The position numbers were made by a program, and so were the translations under genes. From positions 1 to 64,000 of the forward strand of contig MWYY01000051.1 of assembly GCA_002050355.1 (NCBI GenBank): a DNA stretch of 64,000 nucleotides, in the 5' to 3' direction. Numbering within the stretch: position 1 is the first letter of the stretch; each line of letters opens with the position of its first letter. Below, in pieces: positions 43,047 to 50,779 of the stretch. The notes under the pieces are model-generated. The model searched no databases. It had not been told where the DNA came from and saw only the letters and a program-made list of their open reading frames with translations. The stretch comes from Acidobacteria bacterium 28-9. GTDB taxonomy: Bacteria; Acidobacteriota; Blastocatellia; Pyrinomonadales; Pyrinomonadaceae.

Positions 43047-43593
43047 TGCGTTGATATTTACTGATAATGTCGCCGGGCGCAACCGTTCGTGCCAGTTCCC
43101 AGGTAAAATCCATTTCGGCATTGACGGTCGCCGTCGCCATACGAGTTTCGCGCAGCATCAAAACGCTGCCGTATAACAAAAACAAAATGCCTACAATTCC
43201 AATCGGAATCGGAATCAGGCGATAAACGCCGACGATGCCGACAATACCGATGCTGACGCTCGTCAGTACAAAAAGACACAAACCGTAATAAAACGCGCCC
43301 ATCGCGCGCTGCAAAATCCGCGAACGGCTCGTAACTTTGTCGAGTAAATTAACAATCGTCTTCAAGCGCCGGTCGTAAAGCGGAATGCTCGTTTTGTCTT
43401 CAGTCGTTATCAATTCGGCAAGACGCTGTTCCAAATCGCGCACGCGGTCAACGACGCGCCCGAGCCGTGTCGAAGTAGAAAGCACGAGCGAGCCAGTCGC
43501 CGAAATAAGCAGCGCGGGCGTAATCATCGCCGTCAGAAACTCGATTGTAACTTGCAGCGAATCGGGATTTAACGAAATTACATCGCCAGCCAT
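42976..43593 (-). CDS. DUF2721 membrane protein
   Basis: 205 aa with a hydrophobic segment near residues 18-40 (TAMITPALLISATGSLVLS), a basic helical stretch (TRLGRVVDRVRDLEQRL, the DUF2721 signature) and two more membrane segments (~98-150). The family has no known role. The tail after ELARTVAPGD (~40 residues) is basic and overlaps the start of the radical SAM gene by 71 bases; typical members end near there, so the tail may result from a lost stop or a base error. Confidence 0.75.
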   Translation of the reverse strand: MAGDVISLNPDSLQVTIEFLTAMITPALLISATGSLVLSTSTRLGRVVDRVRDLEQRLAELITTEDKTSIPLYDRRLKTIVNLLDKVTSRSRILQRAMGAFYYGLCLFVLTSVSIGIVGIVGVYRLIPIPIGIVGILFLLYGSVLMLRETRMATATVNAEMDFTWELARTVAPGDIISKYQRNAFGTRKIRAKIHETFSGGRTRK

Positions 43594-43732
43594 AATAAAT
43601 TAACAAAAGAATTTCTCCATGAAGCGGCACAAAGGAAACACTAAAAAACCTTCGTGAAATTTTCGTGTGTCTTCGTGGATAATCTTATTTGAAACTTGAC
43701 GCTTTCCTCGTTTCGCGTCGAAAATCAATGTT

Positions 43733-44749
43733 ATGACTACACCCAATCAAAAGCAAGGAACTGTCAAAATTCTGCGACACGAAAGCGCGGTTTTGAAAGA
43801 TAACCCGCTCGGCGACAAATACGTTCGAGATGTTTGCGTTTATTTGCCGCCCGATTATGAAAGCAATACGGAAAAACGATTTCCCGTCGTTTATTGTCTG
43901 ACCGGATTTACCGGACGTGGGCGAATGCTGCTCAACGACAACGCTTTTACGCCGAATTTGGCAGAAAGAATGGATTTGCTGATTAGCGAAAATAAAATCA
44001 AGCCGATGATTGTCGTAATGCCCAATTGTTTTACGCATTACGGCGGCTCGCAGTATATCAATTCGACGGCGACGGGCAATTACGAAGATTATTTGACGCA
44101 GGAAATCGTCGAGTTTGTTGACGAAAATTTCCGCACGATTTCCGATAAAAATTCGCGCGCCGTAATGGGAAAATCAAGCGGCGGTTACGGTGCTTTGATA
44201 ATGGCGATGCGTCATTCGGACATTTTCGGCTTGGCTTGCTCGACCAGCGGCGACGCCTATTTCGAGCTTTGTTATCTGCCCGATATTCCGAAAGCGTTTC
44301 GTGCAATCAACAACGATGTGAAAAGTTTTATGGAAAAAATTTGGCGTGAGGAAAAGAAGGGAAAAGACGACTTTCCGGCGCTTAATATAATCGGAATGAG
44401 CGCATGTTACTCGCCCAATGAAAATTCGGAAAACGGTTTCGATTTGCCGTTCGATTCGGAAACGGGCGAAATTCGCGCGGACGTTTGGGCACGCTGGCTC
44501 AAGCACGACCCGGTGCGGTTAGTTGAAGAACGCGCAGAAAATCTAAAAACTTTGAAATTGCTTTACATTGACGCCGGAACGCGCGACGAGTTTGCTTTGG
44601 ATTTGGGAGCGCGCATTTTGTGTAAAAGGTTGAAAGATTCCGGCGTTCCATTTGTCCATGAAGAATTTGACGACGGACATATGCAAATCAGTTATCGCTA
44701 CAATCGCTCGCTCGAATTAATTTCAGAACATTTAACATTCAACATTTAA
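43733..44749 (+). CDS. alpha/beta-hydrolase of the putative esterase (esterase D / Fes-like) family
   Basis: Cytosolic-looking hydrolase of 338 aa without a signal peptide. The oxyanion region is VVYCLTGFTGRG, the nucleophile elbow GKSSGGYGALIMAM (Ser ~141), and the late acid/His pair is likely in DAGTRDEFAL and FDDGHMQISYRY. This pattern is that of PF00756 esterases, which include S-formylglutathione hydrolase, mycolyltransferase and enterochelin esterase; the specific substrate is unknown. Its final residues (HLTFNI) and stop are part of a period-7 repeat, and it converges on the Mpo1-like gene 22 bases away. Confidence 0.82.
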   Translation: MTTPNQKQGTVKILRHESAVLKDNPLGDKYVRDVCVYLPPDYESNTEKRFPVVYCLTGFTGRGRMLLNDNAFTPNLAERMDLLISENKIKPMIVVMPNCFTHYGGSQYINSTATGNYEDYLTQEIVEFVDENFRTISDKNSRAVMGKSSGGYGALIMAMRHSDIFGLACSTSGDAYFELCYLPDIPKAFRAINNDVKSFMEKIWREEKKGKDDFPALNIIGMSACYSPNENSENGFDLPFDSETGEIRADVWARWLKHDPVRLVEERAENLKTLKLLYIDAGTRDEFALDLGARILCKRLKDSGVPFVHEEFDDGHMQISYRYNRSLELISEHLTFNI

Positions 44750-44795
44750 CATTTATCAATGTTTTACTGTTCAATGATTAATGTTAAATGTATTG
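44727..44795. repeat. period-7 hairpin encoding the ends of two convergent genes
   Basis: The left arm AACATTT, AACATTC, AACATTT, AACATTT (44727-44754) codes for the esterase C-terminus. The right arm, around ATGATTAATGTTAAATG (44774-44790), is complementary and codes for the C-terminus of the Mpo1-like protein (NTFNINH) on the other strand. Confidence 0.85.
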
Positions 44796-45121
44796 ACTCG
44801 TTCGACTTCGGCATTCATTTTGCCGGTGAGCATATAAAAAACCATTTTGTAATCGCTGATGAAAGACCAAAACGGATATTTGAAAGTCGCCGGTTTGTTG
44901 TGTTCGACAAAGAAATGCGCAAACCAGGCAAAAACATAACCGACAATGAAACAAAGCGGAAAATAAAGCCAATTTTCGGTTCGCACAATCCACACCAGCA
45001 AGACAATGCCAAGCATTGTGCCGATAAAATGCAGATAGCGCGTTAAAGGCTCGCTGTGTTCGGCGACGTAAAAATCCCAAAACTCAGGATAGTTTGTAAT
45101 TTGCTTTTCGTCCTTCGACAT
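44771..45121 (-). CDS. Mpo1-like (DUF962) membrane protein
   Basis: 116 aa, about three hydrophobic segments, with the family's histidines in the first part (EHSEPLTRYLHFIGTMLG) and WFAHFFVEHNKPATFKYPFWSFISD. Yeast Mpo1 of this family is an iron-dependent dioxygenase in fatty-acid alpha-oxidation; bacterial members have no confirmed role, though the same His set suggests a metal site in the membrane. The last seven residues come from a period-7 repeat. Confidence 0.85.
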   Translation of the reverse strand: MSKDEKQITNYPEFWDFYVAEHSEPLTRYLHFIGTMLGIVLLVWIVRTENWLYFPLCFIVGYVFAWFAHFFVEHNKPATFKYPFWSFISDYKMVFYMLTGKMNAEVERVNTFNINH

Positions 45122-45174
45122 TTATTCTTTGTTTTCGAATTTAAAGATTCGTGTTCACCTGCGTTTATTTACAG

Positions 45175-45669
45175 TTAATTTTTCTTTATTAAATCCTCAA
45201 CAATCTTTACAATTTTCTGCAAACCTTGAGCGTCTGTTTCACTAAAATCATCGAGCTTGTCGCTGTCAACATCCAACACGGCGAAAACATTGCCCGATTT
45301 ATCAAATACCGGCAGAACAATTTCCGATTTCGACGCCGAACTGCACACGATGTGTCCGGGAAATTCGCCAACCTTCGGCACGATAACAATCTCGCGCGTC
45401 GTGTAGCAATGTCCGCAGACGCCTTTATCGAAATCAATTCTGGTGCAGGCGACCGAACCTTGAAAGGCATTCAAAACAAGTTGATTTTCTTTTTTTATAT
45501 AAAATCCAACCCAGAAAAAACCAAACGCTTCGCGCAAAGCCGCCGTTATGTTCGCAAGATTCGCAACCAAATCCGTCTCGCCCGAAACAAGCGCAACAAT
45601 TTGCGGCACAATCTCGTCGTAAATTTTTCGTCTGTCCGAAGTTCTTGAAAAAGCTAAACTTTCCGCCAT
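45175..45669 (-). CDS. msrC: GAF-domain free methionine-(R)-sulfoxide reductase (fRMsr)
   Basis: 164-aa single GAF domain. Three cysteines are in the fRMsr places: VACTRIDFDKGVCGHCYTT and GHIVCSSASKSEIVLPVF. FFWVGFYIKKENQLVLNAFQG is the typical GAF start. The enzyme reduces free Met-R-sulfoxide with thioredoxin. The usual C-D-S-A-S run reads C-S-S-A-S here, and an additional Cys follows GVCG; both are tolerable. Fits with the peroxiredoxin and YggX-like genes as oxidative-stress functions, though it is not in an operon with them. Confidence 0.85.
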   Translation of the reverse strand: MAESLAFSRTSDRRKIYDEIVPQIVALVSGETDLVANLANITAALREAFGFFWVGFYIKKENQLVLNAFQGSVACTRIDFDKGVCGHCYTTREIVIVPKVGEFPGHIVCSSASKSEIVLPVFDKSGNVFAVLDVDSDKLDDFSETDAQGLQKIVKIVEDLIKKN

Positions 45670-45698
45670 AATTTTTCAATTTTAACACAAAGAAGAGA

Positions 45699-45755
45699 GA
45701 TGTCGGATGTCAGATGTTAGATGTTAGTAGGAAAACCTGCCGACATCTGACATCT
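45699..45755. repeat. period-7 hairpin upstream of the sigma-54 promoter
   Basis: Units GATGTCG, GATGTCA, GATGTTA, GATGTTA (45699-45726), then two complementary units GACATCT, GACATCT (45742-45755) followed by TTTCT. It sits 8 bases before the sigma-54 promoter. Confidence 0.9.
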
Positions 45756-45762
45756 TTTCTCT

Positions 45763-45779
45763 TGGCACTTCGATTGCAT
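45763..45779 (+). promoter_or_regulatory. consensus sigma-54 promoter
   Basis: TGGCAC (45763-45768), five bases, TTGCAT (45774-45779): full match to the -24/-12 consensus with correct GG-to-GC spacing. The SDR gene starts 41 bases downstream with AAAAGGGAAA as ribosome-binding site, so transcription would begin near 45790. Confidence 0.7.
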
Positions 45780-45819
45780 CAGCCGACTTTTACAATTCTT
45801 CAAAAGGGAAAATTTCAAG

Positions 45820-46866
45820 GTGGAAGGCAAGAGCAAAAACGGTTGGTGGCTGGCGACGGCTGTCGGTGTCGGAGCAATCACGGCTTGGACATTCGTCCGA
45901 AAAGCGCGCCCGAAATTCGATTTCCATAATAAAGTCGTTTTGATAACCGGCGGCTCGCGTGGGCTTGGTCTTGTTTTAGCCAGAATGCTTGCAGACGAAG
46001 GTGCAAAACTTGCAATCTGCGCCCGAGACGCCGAGGAATTGGCACGTGCAAAGGAAGATTTGCAAGCGCGCGGCGCGCAGGTTTTAGACGTTGTTTGCGA
46101 TGTCCGAAATCAATCCGAAGTCAATCGAACCGTCCAAACCGTTTGTAATCATTACGGACAGATTGACGTGCTTGTCAATAACGCCGGTGTGATTCAGGTC
46201 GGACCGCTCGAGGTTCAAACGCAAAAAGATTTTGAAGACGCGATGGCAATTCATTTCTGGGGCGCGTTTTATACGATGCAAGCCGTTTTGCCGCAAATGA
46301 AAAGACGCGGTGAAGGGAGAATTATAAACGTTTCTTCAATCGGCGGAAAAATTAGCGTTCCGCATCTTGCGCCATATTCCGCCAGTAAATTTGCGCTCGT
46401 TGGTTTATCAGGCGCAATGCGCGCTGAACTCGTCAAAGATAATATCTACGTTACGACGGTTTGCCCAGGCTTGATGCGAACGGGAAGTCCGGTCAATGCG
46501 ATTTTCAAAGGTCAAAACGAAAAAGAATATGCCTGGTTCAGCATTTCCGATTCGCTGCCTTTTACATCGGTCAGCGCTGAAAATGCAGCGAGCCAGATTA
46601 TCGCGGCGTGCAGAGACGGAGATGCAGAGCTGATCATCTCTCCGCAGGCGAAACTTGCAGCGAAATTCAACGTTCTATTTCCTGAATTAACGGCGGAAAT
46701 GCTGGCGGTGGCAAATCGACTTTTGCCGGCGGCAGGTGGGATCGGCGAAAATAATGCACTTGGTAAAGACAGCACATCTTTGCTTTCGCCTTCGTTTTTA
46801 ACAGCTCTTTCTGATAAAGAATCATATCGCAACAACGAACTCAGAGCTAACGAAAATTTAATTTAG
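45820..46866 (+). CDS. SDR-family NAD(P)-dependent oxidoreductase, membrane-anchored
   Basis: A hydrophobic N-terminus (WWLATAVGVGAITAWTFV, residues ~8-25) probably anchors the protein. The Rossmann motif is VLITGGSRGLGLVLA (TGGxxGxG), then NNAG in VLVNNAGVIQVG, and the catalytic Ser and Y-x3-K in INVSSIGGKISVPHLAPYSA with SK following. The tail after ~260 is unlike classical SDRs and carries a further ~80 residues. Substrate unknown. GTG start at 45820. It opens a run with the SRPBCC protein 27 bases downstream behind a sigma-54 promoter; the set (SDR, SRPBCC, ADH) resembles stress-type gene groups of soil bacteria. Confidence 0.88.
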   Translation: MEGKSKNGWWLATAVGVGAITAWTFVRKARPKFDFHNKVVLITGGSRGLGLVLARMLADEGAKLAICARDAEELARAKEDLQARGAQVLDVVCDVRNQSEVNRTVQTVCNHYGQIDVLVNNAGVIQVGPLEVQTQKDFEDAMAIHFWGAFYTMQAVLPQMKRRGEGRIINVSSIGGKISVPHLAPYSASKFALVGLSGAMRAELVKDNIYVTTVCPGLMRTGSPVNAIFKGQNEKEYAWFSISDSLPFTSVSAENAASQIIAACRDGDAELIISPQAKLAAKFNVLFPELTAEMLAVANRLLPAAGGIGENNALGKDSTSLLSPSFLTALSDKESYRNNELRANENLI

Positions 46867-46893
46867 ACATTTCCAAGGGAAGGAGATAAAAAT

Positions 46894-47697
46894 ATGCAAC
46901 AAAAAAATAAAAACAATTCGATGACGGATATTTTGACAAATATGAATACAAACGTCTCGCCGGTTGAGAGATTTGTCTCAGCGACGGCTGGCGGTGCGCT
47001 TTTAGCTTATGGCTTGAAACGCGGCGGCGGGCTCGGGACGGTTTTTTCGCTTTTAGGCGGCAGTCTCGCTTTTCGCGGCACGACCGGGCATTGCCACGTT
47101 TATGAGGCGATGGGAGTTGACACAAATCAAGGCGGCGAAACTGCGCCGAGAAACTTTAAGTCTGGAAAATCAAAAACATATGAAAACGGTTTGCTTTCCG
47201 GCAAAGTTCACGTCAGCAAATCTTTGACAATCGACAAATCGCCCGCCGAACTTTACAGTTTCTGGCGCAATTTTGAGAATTTGCCGCAATTTATGGAGCA
47301 TCTCGAATCGGTTAAAACCACGGGCGAGAAAACTTCGCATTGGAAAGCGAAAGCACCGCTCGGACAATCGGTCGAATGGGACGCTGAAACGACCAGCGAC
47401 CAGGAAAATGTTCGTATCGGCTGGCGTTCCTTGGAAGGTGCGGACATTCCAAATTCGGGTGTTGTCGAATTTCTGCCGACGGCAAATCGCGGAACGGAAG
47501 TAAAAGTTACAATGACTTACGAAGCACCGGGCGGCGCGCTGGGCGCAATGTTTGCCAAACTTTTCGGCGAAGAACCGAGCCAGCAAGTTTACGGCGATTT
47601 ATATCGCTTTAAGAGCCTAATGGAATCCGGCGAAGTCATCACCGTCGAAGGACAAACTTCGGGACGCGAACCACAAGCGAAAAAGGCAACAGCTTAG
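46894..47697 (+). CDS. SRPBCC-fold protein with N-terminal DUF2892-like membrane part
   Basis: Residues ~22-70 (VSPVERFVSATAGGALLAYG, GGLGTVFSLLGGSLAFRG) look like the DUF2892 two-helix membrane domain. Residues ~105-250 form a START/SRPBCC lipid- or ligand-binding fold (VHVSKSLTIDKSPAELYSFW, NLPQFMEHLESVK). The combination is common in proteobacterial and acidobacterial genomes and usually sits near SDR or alcohol dehydrogenase genes, as here; no activity is known. The gene is followed at once by a perfect 20-bp hairpin with a T-run, which would limit read-through to the ADH gene. Confidence 0.85.
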   Translation: MQQKNKNNSMTDILTNMNTNVSPVERFVSATAGGALLAYGLKRGGGLGTVFSLLGGSLAFRGTTGHCHVYEAMGVDTNQGGETAPRNFKSGKSKTYENGLLSGKVHVSKSLTIDKSPAELYSFWRNFENLPQFMEHLESVKTTGEKTSHWKAKAPLGQSVEWDAETTSDQENVRIGWRSLEGADIPNSGVVEFLPTANRGTEVKVTMTYEAPGGALGAMFAKLFGEEPSQQVYGDLYRFKSLMESGEVITVEGQTSGREPQAKKATA

Positions 47698-47700
47698 GCA

Positions 47701-47760
47701 GATATCAGATGCTAGATGTCGGTTAGGTTCTTACTGACATCTAGCATCTGATATCTTTTT
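47701..47760 (+). terminator. period-7 perfect hairpin with T-run (terminator-like)
   Basis: GATATCAGATGCTAGATGTC (47701-47720) is the exact complement of 47736-47755, with a 15-base loop and T6 after it. The arms are made of 7-base steps. It sits between the SRPBCC and ADH genes. Confidence 0.85.
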
Positions 47761-47783
47761 TATAAACAAGGGAGAACAATAAA

Positions 47784-48962
47784 ATGAAAGCAGTTTGTTG
47801 GATGGGAAAACATAGTGTGCAGGTAATGGACGTGCCTGACCCGAAAATTTTGAACGACCGTGACGCAATCATCAAAATCACGAGAACAGCGATTTGCGGC
47901 TCGGATTTGCATCTTTACAACGGCTACATTCCTTCGATGATGCAGGGCGATATTCTCGGACACGAATTTATGGGCGAAGTCGTCGAAACCGGTAAAGCAG
48001 TTTCCAACTTAAAGCAAGGCGATAAAGTGGTTGTGCCATTTACGATTGCTTGTGGAAATTGTTTTTTCTGCAAAAACGAGATGTTTTCGGTTTGCGACAA
48101 CTCAAATCCGAAACCTGAAGGACAGGAAACGGCTTATGGTTTTGCCGGTTCGGGGCTTTTCGGTTTTTCGCATTTGATGGGCGGATTTGCAGGCGGTCAA
48201 GCCGAATACGCGCGTGTTCCGTTTGCCGATGTTGGACCGATAAAAGTTCCTGATTCGATTGAAGACGAAAAGGTTTTATTTCTGTCAGATATTTTTCCGA
48301 CCGGATTTATGGCAGCGGACAATTGCAACATCAAGGAAGGCGACACTGTTGCTATTTGGGGTGCGGGTCCTGTCGGACAATTTGCTACGAAATCGGCGTT
48401 TATGCTCGGTGCGGAAAAAGTTGTAGTCATTGACCATTATCAAGACCGTCTTGATTTCGCGCAGGCGAACAATCCAAACGTAGAAACGATAAATTTTGAC
48501 GACGTGGAAGTTCACGACAAATTAAAAGATTTGACGGGCGGACGCGGACCCGATTCGTGTATTGATGCCGTTGGACTCGAATCACACGGCACTTCGGTTG
48601 ATTCGCTTCTCGACTATGCGAAAGCCGCTGTATTTTTAGCTACAGACCGACCGCATGCGCTTCGACAGGCAATTTTTTGCGTTCGTAAAGGCGGCACGGT
48701 TTCAATTCCGGGCGCATACGGCGGATTTATGGACAAATTCCCAATCGGCGCAGCGTTTAACAAAGGCTTAACCTTCAAAATGGGACAAACACATATGCAG
48801 GCATATATGCCGCGACTTCTCGCTGCGGTCGAAGAAGGAAAAATCGACCCGTCATTTGTCATCTCGCACCGTTTGAATTTGTCCGAGGCGCCGATGGCTT
48901 ATGACAATTTCAACACTGAGAAAAATCAATGGCGCAAAGTTGTCCTTAACCCGAACGGATAA
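47784..48962 (+). CDS. zinc-dependent alcohol dehydrogenase (formaldehyde-dehydrogenase-like MDR)
   Basis: 392 aa. The catalytic zinc site is ICGSDLHLY and [12 protein letters not shown]. The structural zinc loop [15 protein letters not shown] follows, and the NAD-binding motif is [17 protein letters not shown] with [14 protein letters not shown]. The long insertion after the structural zinc loop and [17 protein letters not shown] are typical of the glutathione-independent formaldehyde dehydrogenase / 'zinc-dependent alcohol dehydrogenase' group, but the true substrate is not known. GGGAG precedes the ATG. The methyltransferase gene begins 5 bases after its stop, so both are in one transcript. 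Confidence 0.9.
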   Translation: MKAVCWMGKHSVQVMDVPDPKILNDRDAIIKITRTAICGSDLHLYNGYIPSMMQGDILGHEFMGEVVETGKAVSNLKQGDKVVVPFTIACGNCFFCKNEMFSVCDNSNPKPEGQETAYGFAGSGLFGFSHLMGGFAGGQAEYARVPFADVGPIKVPDSIEDEKVLFLSDIFPTGFMAADNCNIKEGDTVAIWGAGPVGQFATKSAFMLGAEKVVVIDHYQDRLDFAQANNPNVETINFDDVEVHDKLKDLTGGRGPDSCIDAVGLESHGTSVDSLLDYAKAAVFLATDRPHALRQAIFCVRKGGTVSIPGAYGGFMDKFPIGAAFNKGLTFKMGQTHMQAYMPRLLAAVEEGKIDPSFVISHRLNLSEAPMAYDNFNTEKNQWRKVVLNPNG

Positions 48963-48967
48963 ATAGT

Positions 48968-49969
48968 TTGAAAAAACAATCGAAAATCGAATCTCCGAAC
49001 GAACTTTTAGAACTTGCGATAGGCTATCAAAAATCGCAAGTTCTATTTTCGTTTGTCGAACTTGAAATCCCGAAATTATTTCACGAAAAAAATCTGACTG
49101 CAAAAGAATTGGCTGAACGCCTTTCGATTGATTCGGTTGCAATGGAAAGATTTTTGAATGCCTGCATCGTTGCCGGTTTGCTTGAAAGAGAAAATGGAAT
49201 TTACCGGAACACAGCGCTCACCGAATATTTTCTTGTCAAAGGAAATGAATTTTATTTAGGCGGACAAATAAGGCGTTACCAAGATCGCTCGTATCCGCTG
49301 TGGGAAAATCTGACCGAAAAACTGAAAACCTGGAAATATGGCAAAACAAACCCTAAAACGCCCGAAGAAGAAGACCAAGGCGCAGATTCGATGGCTGAAC
49401 AACACAATCTCGCGCTTCTTCACGGTTACGCGCTTGCAAAAGCGTTTGATTTTTTAAAGTATAAACGCGTTTTAGATTTAGGTGGCGGCACGGGCGCAAT
49501 GTCAATCGGTTTGTGCGAAAATTACGAAAACTTAAGTGCGATTGTTTTCGATTTGCCGGAAAATGCCGAAAAGGCAGGCGAATTTATTTCTAAAAGTAAT
49601 CTACAAACAAGAATTCAAGCTGTTGGTGGCGATATAACAAAAGATGATTTGCCGGATGATTTTGATGTGGCTCTTCTGGCAAATCTAGTTTCCGTTTTTG
49701 ACGCAGAAACAAACAAAAAGCTGCTTACAAAAATTTATAAAAAATTGCCGGAAAACGGCGTTTGTATTATCAGCGGCTGGATTTTGGATGAAGACCGTTT
49801 AAGTCCCGAAGTTTCCGTTTTGTTCTGTTTGGAAGATATTAACTGGAGTTCGCCCGACGTTGAAAGAAATATCGGCGTTTACAAATCCTGGCTCAAGAAT
49901 GCGGGATTCAGAAAAATAGAATACAAAACCTATCTTGAACCGACGCGCTTGATTTACGCCTTCAAATAA
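48968..49969 (+). CDS. SAM-dependent O-methyltransferase-like protein
   Basis: 333 aa in two parts. The first ~100 residues form a winged-helix dimerisation domain (LLELAIGYQKSQVLFSFVEL, LTAKELAERLSIDSVAMERF). The second is a class I methyltransferase with motif I VLDLGGGTGAMSIGL (~residue 163) and acidic residue in IVFDLPENAEKAG. This is the build of hydroxyneurosporene/plant-type O-methyltransferases (CrtF-like) that act on small molecules. TTG start at 48968, 5 bases after the ADH stop. Its 3' two-thirds are part of the exact 680-bp tandem duplication, so a truncated copy follows. Confidence 0.82.
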   Translation: MKKQSKIESPNELLELAIGYQKSQVLFSFVELEIPKLFHEKNLTAKELAERLSIDSVAMERFLNACIVAGLLERENGIYRNTALTEYFLVKGNEFYLGGQIRRYQDRSYPLWENLTEKLKTWKYGKTNPKTPEEEDQGADSMAEQHNLALLHGYALAKAFDFLKYKRVLDLGGGTGAMSIGLCENYENLSAIVFDLPENAEKAGEFISKSNLQTRIQAVGGDITKDDLPDDFDVALLANLVSVFDAETNKKLLTKIYKKLPENGVCIISGWILDEDRLSPEVSVLFCLEDINWSSPDVERNIGVYKSWLKNAGFRKIEYKTYLEPTRLIYAFK

Positions 49970-50050
49970 GCTGCGAAAAATAATTTAACGCTTTCCGCAA
50001 CATCATTTTTATTAAAAACAAATCTCGTGTTAAGATTTTTTCTCGCAGCT
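49969..50050. repeat. 82-bp element with terminal inverted repeats (copy 1)
   Basis: Begins AGCTGCGA and ends TCTCGCAGCT, with ATA directly outside both ends. The arms extend inward as AAAAATAATTTAAC against GTTAAGATTTTTT. It overlaps the methyltransferase stop codon and could act as a terminator; its form is also that of a small non-autonomous (MITE-like) element. Confidence 0.5.
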
Positions 50051-50070
50051 ATAAGGAAAGCGCAGATTCG

Positions 50071-50649
50071 ATGGCTGAACAACACAATCTCGCGCTTCTT
50101 CACGGTTACGCGCTTGCAAAAGCGTTTGATTTTTTAAAGTATAAACGCGTTTTAGATTTAGGTGGCGGCACGGGCGCAATGTCAATCGGTTTGTGCGAAA
50201 ATTACGAAAACTTAAGTGCGATTGTTTTCGATTTGCCGGAAAATGCCGAAAAGGCAGGCGAATTTATTTCTAAAAGTAATCTACAAACAAGAATTCAAGC
50301 TGTTGGTGGCGATATAACAAAAGATGATTTGCCGGATGATTTTGATGTGGCTCTTCTGGCAAATCTAGTTTCCGTTTTTGACGCAGAAACAAACAAAAAG
50401 CTGCTTACAAAAATTTATAAAAAATTGCCGGAAAACGGCGTTTGTATTATCAGCGGCTGGATTTTGGATGAAGACCGTTTAAGTCCCGAAGTTTCCGTTT
50501 TGTTCTGTTTGGAAGATATTAACTGGAGTTCGCCCGACGTTGAAAGAAATATCGGCGTTTACAAATCCTGGCTCAAGAATGCGGGATTCAGAAAAATAGA
50601 ATACAAAACCTATCTTGAACCGACGCGCTTGATTTACGCCTTCAAATAA
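50071..50649 (+). pseudogene. truncated duplicate of the methyltransferase gene
   Basis: 192-codon open frame from an internal ATG, identical to the C-terminal 192 residues of the preceding methyltransferase. It keeps the SAM-binding motif VLDLGGGTGAMSIGL but lacks the N-terminal dimerisation domain that shapes the active site in this family, and it has no ribosome-binding site of its own. It is best viewed as a non-functional by-product of the tandem duplication. Confidence 0.85.
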
Positions 50650-50730
50650 GCTGCGAAAAATAATTTAACGCTTTCCGCAACATCATTTTTATTAAAAACA
50701 AATCTCGTGTTAAGATTTTTTCTCGCAGCT
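50649..50730. repeat. 82-bp element with terminal inverted repeats (copy 2)
   Basis: Second copy of the AGCTGCGA...TCGCAGCT element, carried along by the 680-bp duplication; it lies 50 bases before murA. Confidence 0.5.
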
Positions 50731-50779
50731 ATAAGGAAAACTAAAACAAGCTATAAATAAAAATCAGGTCGAAATCGAA

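Larger units (their letters stand above)
49380..50739. repeat. exact 680-bp tandem duplication
   Basis: Copy 1 runs 49380-50059 and copy 2 50060-50739 with no differences that I can see. The unit takes in the last ~196 codons of the methyltransferase gene plus ~90 bases downstream. The unduplicated neighbours are ACCAAG before copy 1 and ACTAAA after copy 2; there is no transposase and no microhomology at the join. Confidence 0.9.

Noticed and set aside
50071-50649. Second functional methyltransferase gene
   Set aside because: Identical to the 3' part of the preceding gene, lacks the dimerisation domain and has no ribosome-binding site.
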